From an uncultured Muribaculaceae bacterium (GTDB taxonomy: Bacteria > Bacteroidota > Bacteroidia > Bacteroidales > Muribaculaceae), in contig CAJTYD010000083.1 of the NCBI GenBank assembly GCA_910583775.1, positions 1 to 11,240 of the forward strand: DNA of 11,240 bases, written 5' to 3'. This document shows, piece after piece, positions 4,472 through 11,240 of this stretch. The position numbers and the translations under genes are program-made. The stretch's first letter is position 1. Each line of letters starts with the position of its first letter. The notes under the pieces are model-generated. The model made no database searches. It was given only the letters and a program-made list of their open reading frames with translations, and was not told the DNA's origin.

Positions 4472-5021
4472 TATAATGGATGATGAAAAAATGAAAGAGG
4501 CCTGGCGTATGAACGCATGCCGGTCTTGCGATAATCTGATGAAAACAGCAATGTCGAAAGATATAATTGAATTCAGGCATAAAACGGCTCTAACCAGACT
4601 CTCCGACCGTTACAGACGGTTCTTTACAGTCGGTTTTATCATGGTTCCTGCCAGTGTGGCCTGGGCGATGAATCCGATTTTTGACGGCCCTTTGCGAATG
4701 CCTGTTATATTCTTCCTTGTCTTTTACTTTCTTTTATGCGGGTTCATGGATTTAGCGTTGTATCGTAAAATAAACGCTATCGATGTCCTTGAAATGCAAA
4801 CGGCCGAGGTGATTGAAAGAGCGAAGAGCTGCAAGAGACTTCATTTCCGGTTTATTATGATACTTTTACCGTTGGCTGTGCTGTTTGTCACTGTGCTGGT
4901 AACATATTTTATAGATGACCGTTACATCATAATCGGAATATGTACGGGGGGAACAATCGGTCTGCTTATCGGCTCGAAATTCCTGAAGAATTTTATTGAC
5001 GACTACAAGAATATTTCTTAA
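4452..5021 (+). CDS. Four-helix membrane protein, putative anti-sigma partner of the ECF factor
   Basis: A 189-residue protein (181 if M9 at 4476 is the start). The first 55 residues are soluble and charged (DDEKMKEAWRMNACRSCDNLMK, with C23 and C26 as CRSC). Four hydrophobic segments follow at about 57-73, 83-104, 132-154 and 157-176. They are separated by a charged helix (about 105-131, KINAIDVLEMQTAEVIERAKSCKRL). The C-terminus is polar. I do not recognise a named family. The 20-base overlap with the sigma gene and the cytoplasmic N-terminal segment with membrane helices suggest that it binds the sigma factor, as membrane anti-sigmas do. It does not have the FecR shape (one helix and a periplasmic domain) common in Bacteroidetes, so another role in the same pathway is possible. 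Confidence 0.75.
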   Translation: MKLNEYNIMDDEKMKEAWRMNACRSCDNLMKTAMSKDIIEFRHKTALTRLSDRYRRFFTVGFIMVPASVAWAMNPIFDGPLRMPVIFFLVFYFLLCGFMDLALYRKINAIDVLEMQTAEVIERAKSCKRLHFRFIMILLPLAVLFVTVLVTYFIDDRYIIIGICTGGTIGLLIGSKFLKNFIDDYKNIS

Positions 5022-5044
5022 GTAAAGATCTTTAAAATAGGAAA

Positions 5045-5082
5045 CCGCACTCCGAAGACTTTAAAAGCCTTGCGGAGTGCGG
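5045..5082. terminator. Strong hairpin between convergent operons
   Basis: CCGCACTCCG (5045-5054) pairs perfectly with CGGAGTGCGG (5073-5082). The 18-base loop can pair further (AAG/CTT and CTTT/AAAG). On the minus strand it is followed by a T-rich run (tttcctatttt). It lies between the stop of the membrane protein gene and the stop of the lactate permease gene, and probably terminates both transcripts. Confidence 0.75.
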
Positions 5083-5122
5083 CATGAATATAAATAGGCG
5101 ATATTCATATTAGATCCAATAG

Positions 5123-6772
5123 CTAACATACGAAGTAGACCACTGCTCCCGCTATCAGGATGTAAAGCAATGCGTATGGGATTGCCTGCTTCAGGATGGC
5201 GTCGTCCTTGCCTTTCATGTCGCAGGCGGCTGTGGCGATGGCGATACTCTGCGGGGAGATCATCTTACCTCCGGTAGCGCCCGACGTATTCGAGGCAACA
5301 AGCCAGTTTGTTTCGCTGCCGCCTAAACCGTAGCAGGCCGACTGTCCGGTCATCCCGAGCTGGTGGGCTACACTGGCCTGCAGTTTGGCGAAGAGGATGT
5401 TGGACGAGGTGTCGCTGCCTGTTACGAATGTTCCCACAGCACCGATAAGAGGAGCGAAGAAAGGATAGAGTGAACCTGTGATCGTCACAAGGCCCACGGC
5501 GATCGCGGCAATCATGCCGCTATAGTTCATAACCGATGCCAGAGCGATCAGAGAGCATATAGTGATGACCGTATTCTTTAGATTTATGGTTGTCTTGGCA
5601 AGAATCTTCATCAGACGGCTGAAACTCAATCCCTGGATGAGACCGCCGACAATGCTTCCGAGGAAGAGCCATAGACCCGCGTTGCTGATCCAGCCGAACT
5701 TGAAGGTCGAGCCGATCATCGGAATCTGGATTCTGCTCACGAGATTGGATTTGAGGAAATGTTCGATCGGTGGACAGAGAGCGCCCGTAAGAAGGATGAA
5801 GAGCAGAATAAAGATATATACGCTCCAGGCCTTGAACGTGGCTCCAAAACCGTGGGCTGCCTTTCCTTCTTTCCTCTTTCCAGTATCCGAATCCTCAATG
5901 CAGACGGATAATTCTCCCTGCGGAGTGGCAACTTTTGTAGTTTTATTGCGAGAAGACATGACGCTGGTCCATACGATGATGGCAAGGATAGCGGCGATTG
6001 ACCCTACGATGGCAGGCGTTTCGGCTCCGAGCCATCTTGCGCAGGCATACTGCACGCCTATTGAGATACCACCCGTCCAGATGGCGAGTGCGAGATTCCT
6101 GATCCAGGCTTTCTTATCGGTGAGCATCAGGATGATGAACGGGATAAGAATAAAGAGGGGAGAAAGCTGGATAACAGTAAATGTCGAAATTTCCTTTATA
6201 GTTTCGGCGGAAGCTACTCCTCCGGGTGAAATCTCGTTGCAGAGTGTAGTTACAGGAACTCCCACAGCACCGAATCCGGTCGCTACGGTATTTCCGAGCA
6301 GCGCCACAAGAGCGGAGAACATAGGCTTGAAGCCAAGCCCGATCAGAATGGCAGCAGGGATCGCTACAGCCGTTCCGAATCCTGCCATACCTTCGAGCAG
6401 CCCTCCGAAGCCCCATACCATCATAAGCACTAGGATGCCCCGGTCGGAAGTGAAGGAAGTGAACTGGCGTTTGATCACTTCTATCTGTTCCGAAGCCACA
6501 AGGACATTATAACTGAAAATCGCCATCAGGATGATGATCAGAATGGGGAATATTGCCTTAAGAACCCCCTCGACAATCGCCCATCCCGCGATTCCTGCCG
6601 CAGGATAGCCGGCTTCGGACTCAGGAATCATATCCATTGCCGGAGCTACGAAAATGGCCAGGACAACGGTGACCAGAAGCGTTATAAACGCGCTCAGATG
6701 GCTTGGAACCTTGAATCCGAGCATAAGGGCAAAGAGGAGAAGAATCGGAATTATGGCGATGAGGGCTGACAT
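5123..6772 (-). CDS. lctP: L-lactate permease, LctP family
   Basis: A 549-residue integral inner-membrane transporter, close in length to E. coli LldP (551). It consists of many hydrophobic helices from the first residues onward (SALIAIIPILLLFALMLGF). The family signature GLLEGMAGFGTAVAIPAAIL lies at about 124-143, followed by NTVATGFGAVGVPV. Near the C-terminus are GSDTSSNILFA and NTSGATGGKMISPQSIAIA, also typical of the family. The family carries L- or D-lactate, and in some cases glycolate, into the cell with protons. It is the last gene of the lut operon, 64 bases after lutC, and would supply substrate to LutABC. A long hydrophilic loop (about 265-305) has lineage-specific sequence. Confidence 0.94.
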   Translation of the reverse strand: MSALIAIIPILLLFALMLGFKVPSHLSAFITLLVTVVLAIFVAPAMDMIPESEAGYPAAGIAGWAIVEGVLKAIFPILIIILMAIFSYNVLVASEQIEVIKRQFTSFTSDRGILVLMMVWGFGGLLEGMAGFGTAVAIPAAILIGLGFKPMFSALVALLGNTVATGFGAVGVPVTTLCNEISPGGVASAETIKEISTFTVIQLSPLFILIPFIILMLTDKKAWIRNLALAIWTGGISIGVQYACARWLGAETPAIVGSIAAILAIIVWTSVMSSRNKTTKVATPQGELSVCIEDSDTGKRKEGKAAHGFGATFKAWSVYIFILLFILLTGALCPPIEHFLKSNLVSRIQIPMIGSTFKFGWISNAGLWLFLGSIVGGLIQGLSFSRLMKILAKTTINLKNTVITICSLIALASVMNYSGMIAAIAVGLVTITGSLYPFFAPLIGAVGTFVTGSDTSSNILFAKLQASVAHQLGMTGQSACYGLGGSETNWLVASNTSGATGGKMISPQSIAIATAACDMKGKDDAILKQAIPYALLYILIAGAVVYFVC

Positions 6773-6809
6773 TTCGGTATGGTTTTAAAAGGTTTCCGAC
6801 AATGATGAC

Positions 6810-6829
6810 AGAGCTAAAGAGAAAGCTCT
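6810..6829 (-). other. Small hairpin between lutC and lctP
   Basis: AGAGCT (6810-6815) and AGCTCT (6824-6829) form a 6-bp stem with an 8-base loop in the 64-base gap. No clean T-tract follows on the minus strand, so it is more likely an mRNA processing or stability element, or nothing, than a terminator. Confidence 0.3.
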
Positions 6830-6836
6830 AAGGGGA

Positions 6837-7424
6837 TCACTCGGGCATTATGAAGACTGCTACGCTGCGTGCCGCCTGGGCGCCTGTTACAAGCACCTGG
6901 GCGATGTCGGCGGTTTTCGAAGGGCCGCAAATGAACACCCCGTAACCGTTCTCGTTGAAGGTTATGTGGGGATAAGCCTCATGCATGTTGCTGAACATTT
7001 TGCTTCCCGGAACCATTATGACGAGATTCTCGCAAATAAAGCATACCGCCCTTTCCTTCATGGTCTGCTTCACCCAGATGCAACCGTTCTCCGCCACGCC
7101 GAATTCTCCGCGAATTATTCCGACATCCGTCTTGTTGAGATCCTTGGCACTCTCAACCGTATCGGGATTGATAGTGGCGATCGTTATTTCAGGCAATGCA
7201 CTCGCAAAGGTCATTGCATCCGGATAGACATCCCTGATAATGGAGTTTACATCCTCTCCGGGCTTGACATTTATCACACGGCTGCCCATAGCCTCCGACG
7301 TAGCCTGGAACTGCTGCAGAGGGTCCTTGAACGTCAACGGGTTTATATCGTCAAGATTCGGACGTTCGTATGTCTCGTTGAATGCGTTGCGACATCTTTC
7401 AAGTATATTCTCTCGACTGCTCAT
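6837..7424 (-). CDS. lutC: Lactate utilization protein C (LUD domain)
   Basis: A 195-residue protein of the LutC/YkgG (LUD, DUF162) family, the third part of the LutABC lactate oxidation complex in the cytoplasm. The family core is seen near the C-terminus: YGVFICGPSKTADIAQVLVTGAQAARSVAVFI, where GPSxTADI is the conserved motif. Most family members have a G-x-H-GPR element just after it; here it reads TGAQAARS, a noticeable variation. The middle holds the domain's GIIRGEFGVAENGCIWV strand pair. It follows lutB by 22 bases and precedes the permease gene. Its exact role in the complex is not settled in the literature known to me. Confidence 0.9.
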   Translation of the reverse strand: MSSRENILERCRNAFNETYERPNLDDINPLTFKDPLQQFQATSEAMGSRVINVKPGEDVNSIIRDVYPDAMTFASALPEITIATINPDTVESAKDLNKTDVGIIRGEFGVAENGCIWVKQTMKERAVCFICENLVIMVPGSKMFSNMHEAYPHITFNENGYGVFICGPSKTADIAQVLVTGAQAARSVAVFIMPE

Positions 7425-7446
7425 TTCTTTAATCTTTTGAGGTTGA

Positions 7447-8820
7447 TCATTTCTGTTTGTCCATGTCTTTAATAATGGAATGGAACGGGCGCGGTGGGAA
7501 TTTCATCATCTTATGCTCTTTAGCCCAGGGATTGAGCGAAGAGTTTATCAGGAATCCCGGCACTCCGTTGGCAAGATGGGCCATCGAGGTCAGCTTATTG
7601 TAGAGCGTATCGGAATCCATGACCTTGGTCATGGCTTTGCAGATCATCTCTTTCTGGCGGTTTTCAGTTCCGAAATCCGGCAGCTGCTGGCGCCACATAT
7701 AGATCTGGTCGGCAAGGTTCACTTTAGCCGGGCATACATTCTGACACGTCAGGCACAGCGAACATGCGCTCATGTTTCCGGAATATTCCTTCGGATCACG
7801 AAGCATTCCGAGATTTATGCCGAGAGGGCCCGGGATGAAATAGCTGTATGAATAGCCTCCGGAACGGCGGTAGACCGGACATGTGTTCATGCAGGCGCCG
7901 CAACGGATGCATTTCAGGGTCTGTCGGTGCTTTTCATCGGCAAGCCATCTGCTTCTGCCGTTGTCGACGATGATGATGTGCATCGGTTTTGCGCCGGGAC
8001 GGTTCTTGAGGAAATGGGAGGTAAACACGGTTGTCGGCTGGCCGGTAGCGGAGCGTGCGAGCAGACGCTGGAAGACAGCGAGACATTCATAATCCGGAAT
8101 GATCTTCTCGAGACCTATCACCGATATCTGGAGGTCGGGGCAGGAGGTAGACATGTCGGCGTTGCCTTCGTTTGTGCAGACCACGATGTCGCCTGTGGCG
8201 GCGACTCCGAAATTCGCTCCCGTCATTCCCGCCTGGGCCGTAAGGAACTGATTGCGGAGGCTAAGACGGGCGCAATATGTCAGATATGTGGGATCATGAT
8301 TCCCTTTGTCTGATCCGAGCACTTCTTCGAAGAGATCGCCCACCTCGTCATTACTCAGGTGAGTGGCGGGCATCACGATATGACTCGGTTTCTGACCAAG
8401 CAACTGGATTATCCGCTCTCCGAGGTCAGTCTCGACCACTTCGATGCCATGTCTCTCAAGATATGGATTCATCTCGCATTCCTCAGTGAGCATTGACTTG
8501 GATTTCACCATCTTCCGGACATCGTTCTCTTTCAGGATCGAGAGGACAGTCTCGTTGAATTCATCGGCGTCTTCGGCCCAATGGACGATCACTCCGTTTT
8601 TCTCGGCATTGTCGGCAAATTGCGAGAGATATTTATCAAGATGTGAGAGGGTATGCATCTTAATCTGAGAGGCTTTTTCGCGAAGCGTCTCCCATTCGGG
8701 CACCTCCCTGGCCATGATGTCTCTTTTCACCCTCACTCCGAAGAATGTGTTGTCATGCCATTTGGCATATTCCTGGTCGCGGAGAAATTTTTCTGCCGCT
8801 TTTGCGTGTGATGTGCTCAT
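7447..8820 (-). CDS. lutB: Lactate utilization iron-sulfur protein B
   Basis: A 457-residue cytoplasmic iron-sulfur subunit of the LutABC complex, which oxidises L-lactate to pyruvate. An N-terminal LUD domain (about 60-290, with TGANFGVAATGDIVVCTNEGN) is followed by a two-cluster ferredoxin module. The first cluster is C304-x2-C307-x2-C310-x3-C314-Pro (CIRCGACMNTCPVY) and the second C353-x2-C356-x2-C359-x3-C363-Pro (CSLCLTCQNVCPAK), giving ligands for two [4Fe-4S] clusters. The length agrees with known LutB/YkgF proteins (about 475). The start ATG overlaps the stop of lutA by 4 bases, which indicates translational coupling. The electron acceptor is probably menaquinone or a flavoprotein, which the sequence does not show. 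Confidence 0.95.
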   Translation of the reverse strand: MSTSHAKAAEKFLRDQEYAKWHDNTFFGVRVKRDIMAREVPEWETLREKASQIKMHTLSHLDKYLSQFADNAEKNGVIVHWAEDADEFNETVLSILKENDVRKMVKSKSMLTEECEMNPYLERHGIEVVETDLGERIIQLLGQKPSHIVMPATHLSNDEVGDLFEEVLGSDKGNHDPTYLTYCARLSLRNQFLTAQAGMTGANFGVAATGDIVVCTNEGNADMSTSCPDLQISVIGLEKIIPDYECLAVFQRLLARSATGQPTTVFTSHFLKNRPGAKPMHIIIVDNGRSRWLADEKHRQTLKCIRCGACMNTCPVYRRSGGYSYSYFIPGPLGINLGMLRDPKEYSGNMSACSLCLTCQNVCPAKVNLADQIYMWRQQLPDFGTENRQKEMICKAMTKVMDSDTLYNKLTSMAHLANGVPGFLINSSLNPWAKEHKMMKFPPRPFHSIIKDMDKQK

Positions 8821-9575
8821 AACCCTGCTGCTAAAATTTCAACTACGTGAATAAACCTGATGTCGTCGCCGTTGGCGCCCTTAGCCTTCTCTTTGGCCGC
8901 TACTCCGGCAAGATGCATAAGGCAGGAGCTGTCGGGCCCTGTGATATATTCCGCGCCGGTGTTTATATGGCGCTGGAGTTTTGATTTCCCCATTTCGCCG
9001 CTGACGGCGGTCTCCTCAATGCTGAACATTCCCCCGAACCCGCAACATTCATCCGGCCGTTCGGGCTCTACCACTTCGATACCCTCCACAAGCTCGAGAA
9101 GATCGCGGATTTTGTTGAACGGGGTCGGTGTCATGATCTCTTTGGGCGAGGAGAGGTGAAGTTCTCTGACTCCGTGACAGGAGTTATGAAGGCTCACCCG
9201 GTGTGGAAATTTCGAGGGAAGTGATTTGACTTTCAGAACATCGTGTAGGAATTCAACGACGTCCATCGCTTTGGAGGCGATCGAACACTTATGGTCTTTC
9301 CCGATAAGATCGGGATAATTTATCCGGAGGAATGCCGTGCACGACACCGAAGGGGCGACCACATAGTCATAGCCTTTGAACATATCCTCCATTTTGCGGG
9401 CCAGGGGAATGGCCTCGCTTTCAAAACCGGCGTTTGCCATCGGCTGTCCGCAACATGTCTGTCCCTGAGGATATGTGACGTCGACACCGAGAGAACGCAA
9501 CAGTTTGTATGTCGCCATCGCCACGTTGGGATATATCGCGTCAACGTAGCAGGGAATAAAAAGCCCGACTTTCAT
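8817..9575 (-). CDS. lutA: Lactate utilization protein A (cysteine-rich CCG-domain subunit)
   Basis: A 252-residue protein with two CCG (cysteine-rich) domains. The first has C9, C41-C42-G and C79 (GLFIPCYVD, QTCCGQPMANAGF, PSVSCTAF). The second has C133, C177-C178-G and C218 (HNSCHGVRE, ECCGFGGMFS, DSSCLMH). In related proteins such as heterodisulfide reductase HdrB and GlpC these domains bind unusual iron-sulfur clusters. LutA/YkgE is the first gene of the lactate oxidation operon, and its length (about 240 in the family) and gene order agree. It has no signal peptide. It is followed directly by lutB with a 4-base overlap, and 185 bases separate it from the upstream gene on the same strand, so the operon promoter should lie in that gap. 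Confidence 0.95.
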   Translation of the reverse strand: MKVGLFIPCYVDAIYPNVAMATYKLLRSLGVDVTYPQGQTCCGQPMANAGFESEAIPLARKMEDMFKGYDYVVAPSVSCTAFLRINYPDLIGKDHKCSIASKAMDVVEFLHDVLKVKSLPSKFPHRVSLHNSCHGVRELHLSSPKEIMTPTPFNKIRDLLELVEGIEVVEPERPDECCGFGGMFSIEETAVSGEMGKSKLQRHINTGAEYITGPDSSCLMHLAGVAAKEKAKGANGDDIRFIHVVEILAAGL

Positions 9576-9620
9576 AGTTTTAGTTATTAGACTGGCATGA
9601 GAAGCCAGAATCTTGTTTCG

Positions 9621-9652
9621 TGTGTTAAGTGTAAAATGTATTAAGTGTCAAA
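9621..9652. repeat. Tandem 16-bp repeats upstream of lutA, candidate operator
   Basis: TGTGTTAAGTGTAAAA (9621-9636) is followed directly by TGTATTAAGTGTCAAA (9637-9652), 14 of 16 positions identical. The core TTAAGTGT recurs once more at 9733-9740. The pair lies 46-77 bases before the lutA start codon. Two sites on nearby turns of the helix fit a regulator dimer pair controlling the lut operon. No regulator gene is in the window. Confidence 0.45.
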
Positions 9653-9679
9653 GAGGAGGAAAGTCTCTTTTATTCTATA

Positions 9680-9692
9680 ATTGATAATCAAT
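9680..9692. promoter_or_regulatory. 13-base palindrome in the lutA upstream region
   Basis: ATTGAT-A-ATCAAT is a perfect palindrome in the 185-base gap between lutA and the upstream gene. It may be an operator half-site pair. The surrounding DNA is AT-rich and I could not place a clear TTTG/TAnnTTTG promoter in this gap, so it stays tentative. Confidence 0.3.
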
Positions 9693-9760
9693 ATAAATTG
9701 TTTTGAATTTGTTCTTGTTTTTAGTCTTTTTCTTAAGTGTATTTGAATTTAAACATATTC

Positions 9761-11011
9761 TTATCTCCTGCTGAGTTTCAAGACAGCGTTTTCAAGCGAT
9801 TCAGTGGGCTCGATGATGTTATAGTCTTTCCAGAATTCCCGGTCGCTGAAATCGTCAACTTTGTCGGAGAAAATCTCTCTTCTTCCGAAGGCCTCTTTTC
9901 TTGATATATCCTGCAACGGAGAGTTGTCGCGGTCGACCATCACCATTTCGGCAAGGGCTGTAAACCCGGAGGAGAATAGACGGCGTTTCCAGTCGCATTT
10001 AAAGCGAGTCTTGACCTTGATATAATTTAGATACGTGATGCCGTCTTGAATTTTATAGGTAACGGTGAAGGCCATCTCCTGCGGTTTGAAATGAAGTCCG
10101 CGGGGCTTTTTATAAAGGATGGCTCTGGTGGCCTTCTCGCGGTCGGAGACATCGAGCGAGAATTCTGCCCGGGTTATTGAAAGCGTCTCGAGATCGATAT
10201 ATATCTTTCCGTTATACATGGCATAGTCGGTCTTTGCAAAAGGCTTGAAACCGACGACAAACTGAGGCCGGTCGTCGATAATGTCCATCGGTTCCATTTT
10301 GAACTCGTAAAGGTCGAGATCGGACTCGTTGAGCAGGAAGTCTTCATTCTTTACTATATCAAGCGCTACGGGCAGCGTCGGACCGCCCATGATTTTAACT
10401 GCTATGGTGTCGTTCTTCCGCTGGCTCATAAGGCGGCGACCCTTGGCTATTCTTACCCTGTCGCCGGCTATTGTTCGGGTTCTGTAGGGGCGCTTGAGAA
10501 CGTCGATAATGGCTTCAGAGATTCCGACATATCTTTTCCCCTTCTGGATTGTTTCCCGGTAAAAGGATGAGAACATATTGGGCGAGGATGAGTAGTTCTG
10601 GGGAATTTTGCCGATGGCTTCCTTGACGAGAGATTTGGCATCGGCACCATAGACGGTGAGCTCATCGAGGGTCTTTGTTGCGGGAGTGAGCCATATAGTA
10701 AGCATAGAAGCTCCGTTATACAGTCTCTTCCCGTCGAGAAGAGCGGTCCCGTATCCGATATGTTCGGCTAAGATGCCTGCGCCGATCCTGGATCTGGGAA
10801 TCTTTAGTGTGAATGCTCCTTCAGAATTTGTTACCGTAGCTATATTGCTGCCCCTGACCGACAGGTTGACTCCCGCGAGTTTCTTTTTATGCGTTTTCTC
10901 CCTGACCGTGCCGGAAACGATTATGAGACTGTCGGAGGGGAGAATGGATGCCGTTGCCGAAGTGACTCCAGACAAAAGCAATATGACGATAATAAGGCTT
11001 CTGATGTTCAT
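9761..11011 (-). CDS. Secreted protein with carboxypeptidase-like regulatory domain
   Basis: A 416-residue protein. A signal peptide is clear (IRSLIIVILLLSGVTSATAS, cut near residue 22). A carboxypeptidase D regulatory-like beta-sandwich spans about 31-121 (VSGTVREKTHKKKLAGVNLSV, then TNSEGAFTLKIP and HIGYGT). It ends with LTPATKTLDELTVYG, the usual closing strand of this domain in Bacteroidetes outer-membrane proteins. The rest (about 122-416) resembles the non-barrel part of DUF5686-like proteins: AKSLVKEAIGKIPQNY, FSSFYRETIQ, a beta-rich region, no barrel repeats, and no catalytic metal site that I can see. It is therefore probably a periplasmic or surface-associated structural or folding-related protein, not a peptidase. 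It lies in the same direction as the lut genes but 185 bases upstream of lutA, with no clear functional link. Confidence 0.85.
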   Translation of the reverse strand: MNIRSLIIVILLLSGVTSATASILPSDSLIIVSGTVREKTHKKKLAGVNLSVRGSNIATVTNSEGAFTLKIPRSRIGAGILAEHIGYGTALLDGKRLYNGASMLTIWLTPATKTLDELTVYGADAKSLVKEAIGKIPQNYSSSPNMFSSFYRETIQKGKRYVGISEAIIDVLKRPYRTRTIAGDRVRIAKGRRLMSQRKNDTIAVKIMGGPTLPVALDIVKNEDFLLNESDLDLYEFKMEPMDIIDDRPQFVVGFKPFAKTDYAMYNGKIYIDLETLSITRAEFSLDVSDREKATRAILYKKPRGLHFKPQEMAFTVTYKIQDGITYLNYIKVKTRFKCDWKRRLFSSGFTALAEMVMVDRDNSPLQDISRKEAFGRREIFSDKVDDFSDREFWKDYNIIEPTESLENAVLKLSRR

Positions 11012-11240
11012 TCGATTAACGTTTTATGATCAACTTACAAATTTACATAAATTTTCAACTTTATCCTTGTAAATTTTTCCGTATTTTCTTTCTTTAGTTC
11101 GGAAATATGTATTGATGGAGTCATGTGTCATATAATTTCGGCAAAAGGAGCTCAGCTTGTCTTATTCTTGGAGTGTCGCATATTACAATAGTTCGTTAAA
11201 AATTTATTCATAGGCTAAGCGGCATCCACCGCCAAGCCAA
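11012..11240. other. Gene-free end of the window with a possible promoter
   Basis: No coding frame of credible composition is visible. On the minus strand TAAATTTG (11045-11038) matches the -7 element and would give a leader of about 20 bases for the secreted protein gene, but I see no proper -33 element at 19-21 bases. The last bases carry only a weak interrupted inverted repeat (11215-11240) that is cut by the window edge. Confidence 0.4.

Noticed and set aside
4453..4480. Second TGAAAC as an ECF promoter for the membrane protein gene
   Set aside because: There is no CGTC or similar element 16 bases downstream, and the site lies in the overlap of two coupled genes.
5562..6512. Long plus-strand open frame of 316 codons opposite the lactate permease gene
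   Set aside because: It is the antisense shadow of lctP. The permease frame has clear family motifs and length, and the antisense frame has no domain-like pattern.
11215..11240. Inverted repeat at the right edge as a terminator
   Set aside because: The pairing is broken by a 3x3 internal loop, no T-tract is visible, and the window ends there.

Overview
The window looks like a chromosomal segment from the Bacteroidales (a gut-type member; Muribaculaceae is a guess, not a demonstration). The support is several promoters of the Bacteroidetes form TTTG-N19/20-TAnnTTTG, a tRNA gene without an encoded CCA end, an outer-membrane-lineage protein with a carboxypeptidase-like regulatory domain, and an amidase and DT/DSV-rich lipoprotein pair typical of Bacteroidales prophages.

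Left part (1-3617): the late end of a prophage or related element. A cut-off CDS (1-105) is followed by a lysis module: a zinc N-acetylmuramoyl-L-alanine amidase (125-736), a lipoprotein with a C-terminal membrane helix that fits a one-protein spanin (838-1320), and a membrane-anchored coiled-coil protein (1323-1805). After a terminator comes a clearly more AT-rich cassette with its own strong promoter and terminator. It encodes a C-terminal XRE-type DNA-binding protein (2038-2931) and a very acidic small protein (2950-3339). That is the usual place and layout of prophage accessory ('moron') genes. Beyond it lies a small repeat block (3439-3505) and the terminator of a tRNA-Ala(GGC) gene (3618-3691, minus strand). 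The 3' end of the tRNA points at the element, the orientation expected for integration into a tRNA gene, although no integrase or second att copy is in the window.

Middle part (3703-5082): the tRNA promoter, then an ECF sigma factor gene (3833-4471) preceded by TGAAAC-N16-CGTC, an ECF-type promoter that suggests autoregulation. Its start codon is uncertain. It overlaps a four-helix membrane protein gene (4452-5021) that may be its regulator or anti-sigma. A long hairpin separates this pair from the convergent lactate genes.

Right part (5123-11240), all on the minus strand: a lactate utilisation operon in the order lutA, lutB, lutC, lctP. LctP imports lactate. The LutABC iron-sulfur complex oxidises it to pyruvate, presumably passing electrons to the quinone pool. 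A pair of tandem 16-bp repeats and a palindrome lie upstream of lutA and may be regulatory. Further upstream is a secreted protein with a carboxypeptidase-like regulatory domain (9761-11011). The last 229 bases hold its probable promoter and no gene that I can support.
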